Counted from the stretch's first letter, positions 33,536-46,130 are shown. The stretch is 64,000 nt of DNA from Phellopilus nigrolimitatus (GCA_021029095.1 JAJOHG010000016.1:659277-723276); one strand, 5' to 3'. A program made the numbers and translations. Notes: generated from the letters alone by a model not told the origin.

Positions 33536-33575
33536 CCAAACTGTGCATGCGCAGTTTGGCCCCGTATTACATAAC
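33520..33575. repeat. Long interrupted inverted repeat (hairpin) at array end
   Basis: Outer arms GTTATGTAAT (33520-33529) and ATTACATAAC (33566-33575) enclose inner arms GCCAAACTG (33535-33543) and CAGTTTGGC (33552-33560) around TGCATGCG. The array stops here and GC-rich gene fragments resume, so it may be a terminal structure or an inversion scar. Confidence 0.65.
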
Positions 33576-33589
33576 TCAATTTTTATGTT

Positions 33590-34612
33590 GCACGTGACCT
33601 CCGCCAGCGTCGCCCGCCCTTCTTCTTTTCCGCCGCTGCTGTCGACCGGCTCCTCAACCATGCCGCCCAACTTACCGCTGCCCAGGCTCCCTCCCAACTA
33701 GTGCTGCTTCTTTCTTCCGCGCTTGCAGACGCGGGCACACTTCGTCGCGAGCTTACCGTCGCGCAGAGTCGCGCTACTCGCGCCGAGCGCCTTCTGGCGT
33801 CGGTCCAGGGCCTTTCATTCCAGCGCTCCCCCTGGCCCAAATGTGGACGGAAGGAAGGCCAGTGGAGAGAGAGAAACGGAGAAGGACGTGACTGCGGAGT
33901 CCAGAGTCCCCGAGAGCACTGTGAAGGCCGTCCCGACGCTGAGGCACGCGCGAACCGCGCTGAGTGGTAAGCAGCAAATTTTCTTCGATTTTTTTTTCGC
34001 TCGCTGAATGTATTCTGCACAATGCTCATGTGGACCTCGCTGCGTCGCTGCAGTCTCTGCACGCAGTTCATCGTGGTCAAACGGTACGAGCATGCGTGCT
34101 CACTCCGCTCCGCCGACGCGCGCACCGCTTTTGCGCGCCTCCTCTCGACGGCGTCGCACGTCCCCGTGGCGTATCCCAGTTACCCGACCGCCACTTCTAC
34201 TGAGAGCCCGCAATTTCAGCACGAACATAGGAACGACGCTCTCAACATGCCTTCCCTTCCCCTGCCGCACGCCATCGGCGCTCCGCAGCTTGCTCACCGG
34301 ACCAGGCGCACATCCCGCGCCATCTGCGTCATCCACTTCCCTGCTATTCTCCCGTGCTCTGCCGGCACCTTACGCCGCATGCGCGTCCTCTGCACTCTAT
34401 CCGGCTCCCGGACACGGACACGCTCCCAACAGAGCGCGTCCTTCTCTTGCTTCCACTCCCGCCGCCATCCGCCACCGGGCTCTCGATGTCCGCTGCGGGA
34501 TTCATGCCCACGAAATGCAGCCACATGAGCAGGGGCGGCCGCGTGCCGGAGGGGCTGCTTAACGGCGAGTGCGAAAAGGACTTCGATGGGAAGAGGCGCA
34601 GGGTCGGTGTCA
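33590..34612 (+). pseudogene. Unidentified coding fragments
   Basis: One frame reads VDRLLNHAAQLTAAQAPSQL and SALADAGTLRRELTVAQSRA, a probable coiled coil; then VPESTVKAVPTLRHARTALS, and after a probable intron DTLPTERVLLLLPLPPPSAT with AAGFMPTKCSHMSRGGRVPE and GECEKDFDGKRRR. Frames change several times. The family is not recognised. The right end meets a MUB1 intron at about 34612. Confidence 0.3.
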
Positions 34613-35245
34613 GGACTCCATTGAAACTTCAGTGACTCATTTTGCTTTCGAACGCAGACTGCTTCGGAGTTCGCAAGGCTGTGAGGAGCAAGCGGGCATG
34701 GTCATGCTCGCGTTGCGGGTTTGCCCAGCGCCAACTCAAATACGATTGCGCCGGCAAACCCTGTAACCTCGTTCTTTAGCCCGGGCAACACTCTCGGCGG
34801 TCCGCCAGCGACGAGCATGTCGATTCCTATTAGCATGCGGCGGCGAGCAGCAGCTGCAGCTGCAGGACCATCATCGATAACTACAACACCGTTCCCAGTG
34901 AATAATGCGGTTCCATGCCAAGGGGCGCCTGCACCAGAGAGCGCCTCCCTTTCCGTCAACCCGGGCCTGAATGTGTTCTCGGCGGAGGAGCAGGCAACCA
35001 TCTGCAGCTTCCTGTCCGCGGTCGGGATGTCTGAGGCGGAAGCACTGGCAGACGACGGAGTGGGGTACAGCGCCGCGCTCGATGCGGATATCGAGGCACA
35101 CATCGCGATGTCCGAGCGCAGGCGGGTGGTTGAGCGGATGTGGGCAGGGAGCGGGCGCTGCTGGATAGAATCCAGACGCTGGAGGTGCGTGATGGTCGGG
35201 CGCGCGCGGGCACATCCCCGTCGTGTGCGACGCATCGAACATCGG
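34612..35245 (+). pseudogene. MUB1: MUB1/samB-like C-terminal fragment (copy 4)
   Basis: It begins inside an intron shared with other copies (CATTGAAACTTCAGTGACTC) and reads NPVTSFFSPGNTLGGPPATS, an Ala/Arg stretch, NPGLNVFSAEEQATICSFLS, AVGMSEAEALADDG and ALDADIEAHIAMSERRR. It ends where VPS10 sequence starts. Confidence 0.68.
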
Positions 35246-35249
35246 GTGT

Positions 35250-37765
35250 GACCCCAACGACGCTGAAGCCTGTTCGCTCCACCTACAGTGTCACCTCGCC
35301 ACACAACTTCGGGCGTATCTTCAGCTCGCCTGCTCTGAGGCTCGTGCTCGCTGTGGGCTCCGTCGGGTCCTACCTCAAAACGTACGAGGAGTGCGATACC
35401 TTCCTGAGCACGGACGCCGGACTTCATTGGAAGATGGTTAGCAAGGAGGCCAACAAGTACGAATTCGGAGATCAGGGCAGTATAATGGTGCTCATTCATG
35501 ACGAGGACGGCGTCGATGAGGTGCGTTACTCTAGTGATCTAGGGCGGACATAGTACGTATCCTTCCATTCCATCAACTAGACTAAGCTCACTGAATCCGC
35601 ATCCAGGAAGTCTCTCAAGCTCCAGTACCGAATTCACGCCCGCGCGCTGACGACCGTGCCAGACTCGATGTTGCAGAAGTTCATGCTCGTCGGCCAGCTC
35701 GCACGCAAGGATCAGACGGGCTCGGGCCGCTTTGTCGTCATCTTCCTCGATTTCGCGAGCACGCGTTCCCGGCAGTGTACGGACAGCGACTTCGAGAAGT
35801 GGTACGCGCGCAGTGGGGACAAGACAAGTGCATTATGGGGCATAGGCAGTGGTAGCCTGATGCGTGGGGGCACAAGTTCGACGACCCGGTTGAGCACGAG
35901 GTGAATTGCCCATGCACAAATGAGGACTAGGAGTGGTAAGCCACTTACCTCTCTTCCTCGTTAACCTGTGTTCCAAGCTGAGCATTCCGGTCTCTAGCGA
36001 CTATAACTTCATCCGCAATGGCGATCAGTGCTTGCCCGCAGGGCCAGAGCCCATTCCTGGCGACGTCTGTCGCGATGCATCGGGTACCTACATGGGCTCG
36101 TCTGGCTACCGTCTCATCCCGGGAAACACCTGTAACCAGTCGCGTGGCATTGTCAAAGATGCTAAGGGACAGAAGGACTGCTCGCTCGCACAGCTAGAAG
36201 AGGGCGTGGTTACGCATCAGACATTTGAGTTCGCATCGGAGATCGTACAATACGCATACTTCAAAGAGTCGACAACGATTCTGGTTCGCTTGCACGACGG
36301 CACCGTCTGGCAATCGAGAAACAAGGGATACACGTGGATACAACTCTTCCCTAATGAACACTTCATCGTCTTCTACCTCCACTCCTACTCAAACGACCGC
36401 GCTTACATCCTGACCAGTTCGCAGAAGTACTACTACACGACCGATGTTGGGCGGAGCTGGAAACCGCTTTACGCACCCCTCTTACCAAACACCTTCGGCG
36501 CGGTCATCATGCACTTCCATCCGATATCAGACTATCTCATCTGGACTGGGAATGCCGACTGCGAGGGTAGTGCCGAGAAGTGTCGTGCGGAGGCGCGGTA
36601 CAGCACGGACAATGGGCGGAACTGGCGGTTCGTCGAGGAGTACGTGCGCAATTGTGCGTGGGCGCGCGACGCGGAGCTCAAGATAGACGCAACGCAGATC
36701 ATATGCGAGTCGTACAAGGAGAAGAAGGGCAACCAGCGCCTGTTCCAGGCTAACGCGAATCCACTGCAGCTCGTCGGCGGGACGCAGTTTTTCAGTAAGA
36801 AGAAAGTGCTCTTTGATCGTGTCGTCGGTTTTGCGAAGTTCTCGGAGTTCTTGATCGTCGCAGAGGTGAGGCTCGCCGCTATTCAGATTGACTTTCACAG
36901 CTGAACTTCATTCGTACAGTATCTCCAAGAGCGACAGTCACTTGACCTTCAAGTTTTGCTCGACGGCAAGAACTTCGCCACTGGCGTCTTCCCTCCGACC
37001 CTCCGTCCTCAGGATCACGAGAGTCCACTCCGAAATCCAGTTCTCGAGAATAACGCTAACATCTAACCGCAGGCATATACGATTCTTGAATCGAGTACCA
37101 AGTCCGTCTTCATGCATCTTACTACGTCCGAGTTCCCCAGTCCCTATTGGGGCGTGATCATGAAGTCCAATGGGAACGGCACATACTTCGGCATCTCTGC
37201 GGACAACGTCAATCGCAACGACCGCGGTTTCGTTGACTCTGAGAAGATGATTGTCTTAGACGGGATCGCGCTCATCAACGTCGTCACGAACACCGAGAGT
37301 GCTGCCATTACAAGAAGGAAAGAGCTTTCGAGCTGGATTACACATAATGTTGGTGAGCCTTTCGTTTCTCCATCTAGCCACCGTATCTCATTTTGTACGT
37401 TAGGCGGGTTCTGGAAGCCCCTTACTCCTCCGAAGACGTACTCCTTAGGACAGCGTATGCATAAGCCGTCTTCCGCTTCGATATTCCTACATGCTCTAAA
37501 CCTGCCGAATGACCTTAGGCATGCTCCTTTCAAATTCACGGTTATACTGAGCGCTTTGACACTCGCGCGACTTACAGCAGTCCCTCCGTCCCCGGCCTCC
37601 TCATGGTCGTGGGAAATGTCGGCGAGACGCTCGCGCCATACACGGAGAGCGACGGATGAGGGCATCACCTGGCGCGAGTACACGTTCGCAACTTAAGATA
37701 AGGTCCACGTTAAGGCGATCGTCACCGTGCCTAAGGACACGAGTCGACGGTTCATACTTCTGGGC
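35250..37765 (+). pseudogene. VPS10: VPS10 sorting receptor, internal fragment
   Basis: VPS10 (sortilin family) carries carboxypeptidase Y from Golgi to vacuole. The fragment covers the end of the first propeller, the cysteine-rich module and the second propeller: [78 protein letters not shown], a frame change, YNFIRNGDQCLPAGPEPIPG, GSSGYRLIPGNTC, TFEFASEIVQYAYFKESTTI, QKYYYTTDVGRSW, YVRNCAWARDAELKIDATQI, FFSKKKVLFDRVVGFAKFSE and AIVTVPKDTSRRFILLGYY. The Trp codon of the LGRTW repeat end is changed to TAG just before an intron (about 35551). Signal peptide, membrane span and tail are absent. It is flanked on both sides by MUB1 tails. Confidence 0.9.
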
Positions 37766-38235
37766 TACTACCGGTGGAGGAGCGGGTGCTGCCGGATCGA
37801 ATCCAGCCGCTGGAGTGCGCGATCGTCGGGCGCATGCGCGCACATCGCCGTCGCGTGCGACGCGAGATGCTTTGGTTGTGGATTCGAGTTCTGGTGCAGA
37901 CACGAGTGAAGACGACATGGTGCTGTGGTGATAGTTGCAACCGCGGATTCCGCGAGTACCTTGTCCATTGCCTCTCCATGACCATCGTTATATATGATAC
38001 TCTACTTGCTTTGTCTTCTATCCTCCCCTTTCATCCCCCATTCTTGTTTGGCTCTCCACGCCTCACATATCTGTCGTCCAACCCATCATTGTATTTGCGC
38101 CCTTCTGGTCTCTGCTGCTTTCTTCCTAATAATTTCTAGTACGCATCTATACATTCTACAGCATAGTTTTCACGTCTACATATACAACACTTAAACAAAA
38201 TTTTCATATTTACGCGGGAAAGCAGAAGTTTGAAG
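37766..38235 (+). pseudogene. MUB1: MUB1/samB-like tail and 3' UTR (copy 5)
   Basis: It starts abruptly after VPS10 LLGYY with the last MUB1 codons (LPDRIQPLE region, ending GADTSEDDMVLW in one frame) and continues with the 3' UTR-like segment also found at 7056-7375. Confidence 0.65.
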
Positions 38236-38269
38236 TACTTGCTAGCACGCCGTCATAGTTCCACATAGG

Positions 38270-41050
38270 ACAGCGCCAGATGCTCCTGCGAGTGTCTCCG
38301 AGCCGCTTCGCGATGTCCGTGGATGAGTCGCAGAGGATCTGCAGTGCAAAGTATCACCACGTCAGAAAGTGAGGGAGTAGTAAAACAACGCGACGCACCT
38401 CTGCGAACTCATGTATGTACCCGCACACGTCGACGAATGCATGGGCCTCTCGCTCGTGCTAGCCTGTGTGCCAACTTTCCCCAGCCCGCTCGCCGTCTCC
38501 TTCAACACTGCGCTCGCCTTGTGCCGGAGCGCGCGCAGGCTCACCGTGAGCTTTTGGGAGAGCAACGAAAGGGACGCAAATCAGCCCGAAGACGCCCGCT
38601 CGGGTAGTACAAGAAAAAAACACGTACCTCGCCGAACTTGTTTGCCTTCACAACGGCCGGTGCCTTGAATCGCACTGACGCTAGTGCGAGCATCAGCGCA
38701 GCCTAAGTAATAATACAAAATACAAAGTCTTCAGTAGCGGTTACAAGAACGATAGCGCTTCGCACCTCCTGCGTCAAGGTGGCAATATGCAATGCCTCCC
38801 ATTGACGCCGGTCCTCGCCAGAAACTTCCTTGAACCGGGCGGCCATAGCTGTTCCAAAAAACAAATGCATCAGTTTTCACCCCATCTCACTCCAGCAACA
38901 AAGCGAAGAGATCGGAAGAAAGTCCGTACAGTCTAAAAACTCGGGAACACCCTCTGGTGGATCGCACGCCGCGGGCGGCTCCTCAGCGTGCCGCTTCTGG
39001 CTGTTAGTCGACGGCGACAGCGACCCTTCGGCGCGCCCTTCGTGTTAGGGGCAGCGTCTCCTGCTTCCTGCTCGCCTCCTCGAGCACGGCCTCCGGCTGC
39101 GGGAGCGCGTGGTCATGATACGGCCCAAATCAGTCGCACAGCGCAGATGCAGCCGAAGAGCATGCGCTCGTCCACAGTCAACTAAATCGCATCCGTTGTT
39201 TTACATTAGATTCCTTCACGTACGGAAGAGTCACGGTACGCACCTCGCTGAGCTCAGCCTCTTTGCGCGCATGGATACGCTCCTTTCAGAGGGATCTTAT
39301 TCTCGAGATGTCTGTGATCTTCGAACGATTTCCGATAATAAGAAGCTTCTCGACGGTCTCGTCGATGTCACTTTCGAGCAGAAAGGCGATATAGATGCGC
39401 ATGAGCTTCGAGAGCCAGCCTAGCTGGATGCCGTCGTGTAAGACGTTTGAAAGTAAAGGGCTTTGTAATTCAAGAAAAAAGAAATCACTTACACAGGATG
39501 AGTTCATCATGAGCGTATGCGCATCAAACGTCGGCTGGCCGCGCGGCTGGTAATTAGACATGACCTGCAAGTCGTGCTTATAACTGTGGGCTGGCGAGGT
39601 AAATTTCAGGTTCTTTCAGGTTCAGATCGGTCAGAAAAACAGAAAAGCGGCACGTACTGCGATCAAAGAGCTCTATGAGCTCAGTGTCGGCAAGCTCTGT
39701 AAACGGGCCCTCGTGCGCAAGGCGCATGCGCGCGTGCTCGATCGACGGCTCAGCTGGAATATACGATAAGATCCAGCACGAAAAGCTCTAAGGAAACCAG
39801 GATGAGGAAACGTACAAAGGAGGCGGTGGATGCGGAGGAGACATAATCGGACGAGGTAACTGTTCTCACTGCGCCGTGCTGCATACTACAGGACATGAAC
39901 AGCCATGTACAACCATGCTACATTGTCTTCAACACAGAACGCATCATCAGCTCCGTCAACCCCAGCAAAAGAGATAAAGTAAAGCAACACACACCCCACA
40001 GGCCGACAAACGTTTGTGCAGCGAGGACTAGGTCATCGGATAATTTCTGCTCCGTCTCGGGGAGCGCACCACCGAGCACGAGCGCCGCGGTGTACGCGCG
40101 GAGATACACGAGAGCGCGCTCCGTCTCCTGCACGGCCGAGAGTTCACCCGCGTCAAGGACATGCAGCCGCAGCTTCTGCACGTTGCTTGAGCGGCACAGC
40201 GTGGGCTCGATGTCCTGGCTGGTGATGTGTGAGGTTTTGGCTTTGTATGAATGAGTGAATGAGAGAAAAGGCGTACGGAAACATTGTGCCCATCGAGATA
40301 CGCGTTGAGCGCGAGTAGCTCAGAGCCTTCGAGCACGGTGTACGGCTTGAAGTCCTCAAAACAGCATGCCTTGTCGCCGAAGCGCTCGAAGTACAGCTTG
40401 ATGAGACCCAGCAGACCGTCCTGCAATTTTGCTATATTTTGGAAAATAAAAAATAAAAGAACCGTCAGCGCTCAAAGAAACGCATTAGGAGCCAGACACG
40501 CTCACCAAGATTTGAACCCGTTTTCGCGCGCGTGCTTCTCAAGCTCCAGGAGTGCACGCAGAGAATCACTGTCGCGCCGTCCACCCGCATCCGCAGCTGG
40601 CGGAATAGGCCATGTACGTCCCGCACCTTGTCCGCGTCTACAGGGGCTGCAAACGTTGCGTCGAGCACGGCCAAGAACTCGAGGCAGCTGCGATCATTTT
40701 ATAATTCCATCAAACCTGAAAACAGGTGTGTCACTAATAAGTCTTTTTTTTCCTCCGGGAACATAATCCGAAAATTCTTTTTCGCACTTACTTCTCCTTC
40801 GCGCGCGCGCGCTCGCCTTCGGTTGCAAAGTTGCCCGTACACGGACGAGGTCGCGGCGCAGTTTCCTCACGACGAAGCTCGTCTTCGCGATAGCGCGTCC
40901 CTCCTCCAAATCGAGTAGCGCAGCGGCTTCGTCGGGGCCATAAGCATGTGCGTATTTTAGCGCTGAGGGTGGCCAAGTAGAGGAAGCGGTCTGGCGGCGC
41001 CGAAAGCCGTAGAGGAGCTGGGCGCCCTGCTGAGCCAAGCTGCGCCGCGG
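38270..41050 (-). pseudogene. MDM20: MDM20/NAA25-like NatB subunit, long copy
   Basis: NatB acetylates nascent proteins starting Met-Asp/Glu/Asn; MDM20 is its non-catalytic helical-repeat subunit. Going downstream on the minus strand: DEAAALLDLEEGRAIAKTSF, VLDATFAAPVDADKVRDV, GLLGLIKLYFERFGDKACCF followed by EDFKPYTVLEGSELLALNAY, KLRLHVLDAGELSAVQETER, DDLVLAAQTFVGLWGV, EPSIEHARMRLAHEGPFTEL, MSNYQPRGQPTFDAHTLMMN, GIQLGWLSKLMRIYIAFLLE, QLTVDERMLFGCICALCDWF, RFKEVSGEDRRQWEALHIAT and LTVSLRALRHKASAVLKETA. About ten exons with GTRCGT donors can be traced, so most of the gene is here. Frame changes near 38990 and 40600 mark it as a pseudogene. The FGDKACCFEDFKPY motif is the main basis of the family call. 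Confidence 0.68.
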
Positions 41051-41600
41051 TGCTGAGCGCAAAAGAGTTTGAAAATGAAAGTTAGAGGAGCCTGCTGCAT
41101 AATAGAGTAGAAATCTGCACTTACTTTGCGCGGTGTTGTCTAACCTGGCACGCTGACATGAAGACGATCGTCGCCGAAGTTGAATTGATCGCTGTCCGGC
41201 ACAGCCCGAGGACAGCGATGCGCGTCGTCCTCATCATGTCGATCTTCGTGCTTCGTCTTCGTTTCGACCTCTCGACCTCTCGGCTTCGCTACTCGTGTCG
41301 CAGTCGAATCGTAGGTTGTTTCTCTTCTTTCATGCCCTTAGCGTACTTATGTAAAAATGATCTGTCTAGATGTGGGGATCGTGCCTCGGCAGCAGCAACA
41401 GCAGCAACAGCAACAGAGCAACAGCAGCAACTTGACCCCGTCGCGTTGGTCGATCGAGACCGTCTTGTGCTGGCGAGTCCACGCATCTGGAAGAGCTGGA
41501 GAGTGGCAATTAGATAAAACAAAGACCTAGGTACGTAGTGAAATCATCTGAACACGAGCGCGATGCTAACGACTGCTTCAGCGCCTCGAACGCGTGCCGT
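41040..41600 (+). repeat. Leader cassette, copy 8 (bidirectional)
   Basis: The minus side has an intron from AAGTAAGTGCAG to TTTTCAAAC that enters MDM20. The plus side has a 10-bp-stem hairpin (41188-41219), a leader, an intron with TAGGTTGTTTCTC...TGTCTAG, the CAG/CAA tract, LVDRDRLVLASP-type codons, and a GTACGTAGTGAAA...TTCAG intron before KIN1 copy 3. Confidence 0.72.
41188..41219. promoter_or_regulatory. Cassette hairpin (10-bp stem, 12-nt loop)
   Basis: ATCGCTGTCC pairs with GGACAGCGAT around GGCACAGCCCGA. The same stem core recurs near 8397, 20870, 46388, 50205 (last with a mismatch) and 54977, always between the minus and plus leaders. Confidence 0.6.
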
Positions 41601-43750
41601 TCCTACCGCGCGCCGGCTGTTCTTCAATGGCGCATGACCACGGCCACTGTCAATTCCGATGGCGCCCCAGCAGTACGTCCCTGCCAGCGGTGATGGTAGC
41701 GAGACGCATGCGCCCGCAGCCTCGCAGGCGCCGCTCGAGTCCAGCACGAACATCCGTACCAAGAAGCGACGCAGTTCGATTCGTGTGCTGGAAGACTACA
41801 CGCTCTGAGAGACGTTCGGCGCAGGCTGCATGGGCAAAGTCGAACTGGCGTATCACGATCTCACCGGCGAGAAGGTGTGCAGCAACTTCAGCGTCGGCAA
41901 ATCGATCTGCACACTGACATTTTTAAATATATTTAGTAACGATCCTGCCCGCTGCGTGCACAACTCGCGATCAAGATCCTCCCGCGATCCATCATCGCAA
42001 GCCCAGGGATGAATGGCGTCGCGCCGACAGCGAAGGCGGCAGCGAAGCAAGCGTCGAAGGAGGCATCAAAGGAGACCCGCACGATGCGGGAGGCGCGCTG
42101 TCGACGCTACTACACCCCCGTATATCTGCGGTGTGCGTGAATTCATCACGCATACGAACCACTACTACATGGTGTTCGAGTATGTCAACGATGGGCAGAC
42201 GCTCGACTACATCATCAGCCACGGCCGAGCGCGTTGCCCGCACGTTTTCCCGCCAAATCGGCTCCGCACTCAACTACTGTCACCGCAACAATGTCTTCCA
42301 CTGCGATCTCAAAATCGAGAACAGCCTCATCTCCCAAACGGACAACATGAAGATCATCGACTTTTGTCTTTCCAGCATCTACAGCCGTGTCGGCCATCTC
42401 TCCACCTTCTGCGGATCTCTATACTTCGCCGCCCCCGAGCTGCTCAATGCCAAGGTCTTCACCGAGCCCCAGGTCGACATCCGGAGCTTCGGTGTCGTGC
42501 TCTACGTGCTCGTTTGTGGTAAACTGCCCTTCGACAACCAGAGCATGCCCGCGCTCCATGCGGAAATTGAACGCGGCCTCGTCGAATGTCCAGACTGGCT
42601 CAGCGCAGGTGCGATCCATCAAAGAAGAAATTGTTATTTCGCTAATTTGTCTTTCATTTCCTGATAGAATGCAAGCACCTGCTCATACGCATGCTCGTCG
42701 TCAAACCATCCGTGCGCGCCGCCCTCGCTGAGATCCTTTCGCATCTGTGGATGATCTACGGGCACGGATCCACCCCCCAGACGCGCACATGCTCCATCGC
42801 GAGCCCCTGCGCGCAGACGAGCTCGACCGCCGGGTTATCCGGGGCATGTCCGGTTTCGACTTCGGCTCCGAGGATGAGATCGAGCGCAAACTTGTTGACG
42901 TCCTCAGGAGCGACGCATGTGCGCGCGCTTTCCAGCCCCGGGAGCGCCGCCGCCAGGCCCCGGGACGCAATGGCCACGGCGAGCTTTCCAATGCGTCCCT
43001 CGCGTGTTATGAGAGCGTGCTTTCCGCTGAATTGACTGAAACGCTTTCGAAGAAGAGTCATCGCTTCTCTGTTTTTGACTTCTACTGGCGCAAGTTTTTC
43101 TCATCCAGCTCGGCCCCGCCCGACACCCGATGCACCGCACACCGGGGACGTCGAGCTGGCATCTCTCGCATGCATCACTCATCGACATGCAGTGCGAGTC
43201 CGCGGATCCAACGGGCGGCTTTCACCCGCTCCTCTCGATTTACTTTCTCGCACGCGAGAAGCTCGAGAACGAACGCGTGTACAGGCCTGGTCATTTCACA
43301 AGCTCCCAGATGTTACTGCTCGGGAGAGATGATCGCTGTGCTCCGTCGCCGAGCGCGATGGAACTCCTACCCGCTTGCGCAACCATTAAGACGAACGGTA
43401 GATCACCTCAGTCAGACCGAGTCAAAGCGGACTATGGCATGGCGCTTCTGCGTCTTCCCGTACCTACGAGCACACATTGGCGCGAGTGTCGTACGTGCGC
43501 CGTGCCGTCGCCGACTTCGCCGAACTTCGCAGCCGCAACTTCGGCCGCGGCCACCCCCCATCCACGCGCGCGCGACGCTGGTACTGAAGCAGACGCTACC
43601 AACGACATTCCTTCAGCCGGTTCGGCGGGCGTGCGCTCGTGAAAACAGTACTGCCTCGCGCGGCGCCCGCGTCGATGCAACGTCATAGCCATAGTCACAG
43701 CCAACGCCCGATGACGACTTCAGTGCTTCGCGTCTGGGGCGGCGCGCTCG
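41600..43750 (+). pseudogene. KIN1: KIN1-type kinase, copy 3
   Basis: Longest kinase copy with copy 4. LEDYTL is followed by a stop in the glycine-loop region, then MGKVELAYHDLTGEK, an intron, [50 protein letters not shown] (HRD Arg to Cys), [13 protein letters not shown] (DFG Gly to Cys), [20 protein letters not shown] and [20 protein letters not shown]. After an intron come RMLVVKPSVRAALAEIL, ELDRRVIRGMSGFDFGSEDE, IERKLVDVL, GGFHPLLSIYFLAREKLENE, RVYRPGHFTSSQM and a Ser/Ala-rich tail to VLRVWGGALG. Both key motifs are damaged. The sequence then changes to the zinc-finger-like gene at a ggtagcatgcacgg boundary also used at 59434. Confidence 0.85.
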
Positions 43751-46130
43751 GTAGCATGCACGGCGAGCGCGATACACTTGCATGCCGCACAACCAAAACC
43801 AGCCAATCGGCAGCGTGCACCAGCACGCGGACACGCTCCTCAACCAGCAGGGGCGCATGGCACGGCACAAGCGGTGGAACAGTACGGGTACAGCCCTGTT
43901 TGTGTCGGCGGTGGCATGCTGCCTCCTCTCCCACCCACATCGGAGCGTTTGAAGAGGCACGACTGCCACTCCTCGAGAACCCCTTTTCGCAGCGTGTAAT
44001 CTCCAAACCACGAGAGATGCGTCGCAGACCAAACTATCCTCATCTTTATATTGTCAAGGAGGGCAAGCCACCGCTGCGCCTCTGGGCGCTGAGCTGCCTG
44101 GTCAAGACCGCACGGACGTCATGCCGAGCTACCAGCAATTCATCACTCAACTCAAAGACAACGTATGAGTGCGCTCTGACTTCATCTGTGCATTGCGCTT
44201 GCTTTACCTTTCATCGTAAGTCGTTTCCTTTCTTTCCTTTCTTTCCTTTATCGTCCCATTGATTCTTTTCGTCTCCATTTTAGCACGCCGTGCACCATCC
44301 TCTCGAGCTCGCGCGGACCGCTACGCACAGCAACACAAGCCGCCGAAACGACGGCGGCACGAGTACGGCCTGCAGCAGCAGCAGCAACAACACCGGCAGC
44401 CGCCGCCGCAACAGCAACAGCAGCAACCCCCGCCGCCGCCACAACAGCAAACCCCGTCGCCGCCGTTCATGCCCGCTCAACCGCCCAGTCGAAGGGTGCT
44501 GCGCTACACGCCCGCGCACTTGTACGGCCATCTAAAACCCCAGCTGCACGTGCGCGTACTCGGTTCGTGTCCGCTCCACTGCTGGCACCGTCTCGGACCG
44601 CAACCGCGCCTCAGGCAGCAGTGTTTCTTCCCGGCGGCGACTTCCCTGCGCAGAACGCGCAGGGCCAGCGCATTTGCCGGCAGTGCGACGTGCCCGGCTG
44701 CTGCAAGGACGGCAAATGCGTCGAGAAGTGGGGCCCTGGACCAGAAAGGCCAGGGACTGTGCGACCGGTGGTGCAAGAAGATGAAGCGCGTCGAGCGCCA
44801 CGGTACTTTGGGCTCTGTGAGCGCAAGTCAGCAGGCGCAGATGATCGCGCACCGCTCGTCGCCCCCGCCCTCGCACATTCGCAGTCCCAGTCCGCGCTCG
44901 CGCACTCTGCGGGGCAGAGCCAGCACGCGTCGGTCGGCCATGCACGTGTGATAGTGCGCCAGGGCGCGCTGTTGGTTCACCACCACACCGGGCGCGCACA
45001 GACTCAGTCACAGATGCTGAGCCCCAGTCTGGTGAGCCATCATCGGGAGCACGAAAGCGACCAGGAAATCCGAGGGGGCTCGAGCCGCTCGCACTTCGGC
45101 TCACCAGTATCTGCGTACACCTCTGCGGTGGCGAGCGGAAGGCTGCATCCTGCGGAATCCGCGCATCTCAATCAGGGCTAGGCGTATCTCTCGGCCGCTA
45201 CAAACATGAACGCGAGCGGACTAGCAGGCCAGAATGCGCACAGGCGCCCGCCGACGCCGCCTTATATCAACTCGATCTCCACGGGCGAGCAGTACGCAAA
45301 CGGTTCTTCCTCGCGCGCCCTTCCTCGCCAACATAGTCAGTCTTACGCGCGGACCGCTGCAGCGGTTACCGGAGGAGGAGGCACAGGGTGCCATGGCTCG
45401 AGCGTGAACGAGAAGGGCCTGCTCGACGACAATGGAGATGGGGACATTGAGGAGGACACGCTCCTCGACGCCGAGGGCGAAGGAGAAGCCGAAGCCAAAG
45501 GCAATATGGACATCGACGCGGAGATCGCGCGCGCCGCAAACTGGTCCTTGCCTTCGCTCTCGTTGCTCCCAAATTCACAGAACCAGAGTCCGCTGAAGAC
45601 CATGCCGCTGAGCTACTCAGCCCTGAGCGCGCGGCAATATCACAACATACACATTCCTAGCATCAATGCTCTGGTCGTGTCCGCGTGGGGGGAGTCGGGG
45701 AAGCGCATGCCAATGCCGCTGCCTTCGGTTGCCACTATGGACCACGCGCACGCAGTCTCGCGAGAGTACCATGCGTCGCGCGGGCGCGGGCGTGTCTCGC
45801 AGATGAATGAGCTCGAGGACGGGTTCGACGGGGATGCGGACGGGGTCCTCCCTGAGCGCGGGTCGGGTGGCGGCGGGGACGTCGAAGCCAATGGCGAGGG
45901 GGATGAGAACGGCGCAGAGGGCTCCGGCGATGGCTCCGGCTCCGGCGAGGCCGACGCGGTGGACACGACTATGAAGGTGCAGGACTGAATGTTTTCGTAC
46001 ATGGTTTCTCGCTTCAGTTTTGTTTTGCTTTTCTATCTCATTTTCATTTAATCGTCTATGCCGTCTTTAAGACTCGTGTCCGTGTCCATGTCCCCAAGCT
46101 GTCGATATGCAGCCGCAACAAGAACTCGTA
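43751..46130 (+). pseudogene. Zinc-finger-like Q-rich protein, long copy 2
   Basis: The likely start is MPHNQNQPIGSVHQHADTLL at 43782, followed after frame changes by PGQDRTDVMPSYQQFITQLK, an intron near 44217-44282, and a Gln/Pro-rich region. Next comes a Cys-rich segment ICRQCDVPGCCKDGKCVEKW with GPGPERPGTV and, in another frame, CDRWCKKMKRVERHGTL, a C-x2-C...C-x-x-C layout recalling GATA-like fungal fingers. The acidic C-terminus ends KVQD at 45985. The 3' UTR runs to about 46130. Function unknown; a transcription regulator is a guess. It is broken by several frameshifts. Confidence 0.5.

Noticed and set aside
35250..37765. Working VPS10 gene
   Set aside because: No signal peptide, membrane span or tail, a stop at a conserved Trp and a frame change before the cysteine-rich module.
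44260..44460. Functional polyglutamine tract
   Set aside because: The CAG/CAA run can be read as polyQ, polyS or polyA in different copies and the gene is broken by frameshifts, so no protein-level meaning is claimed.
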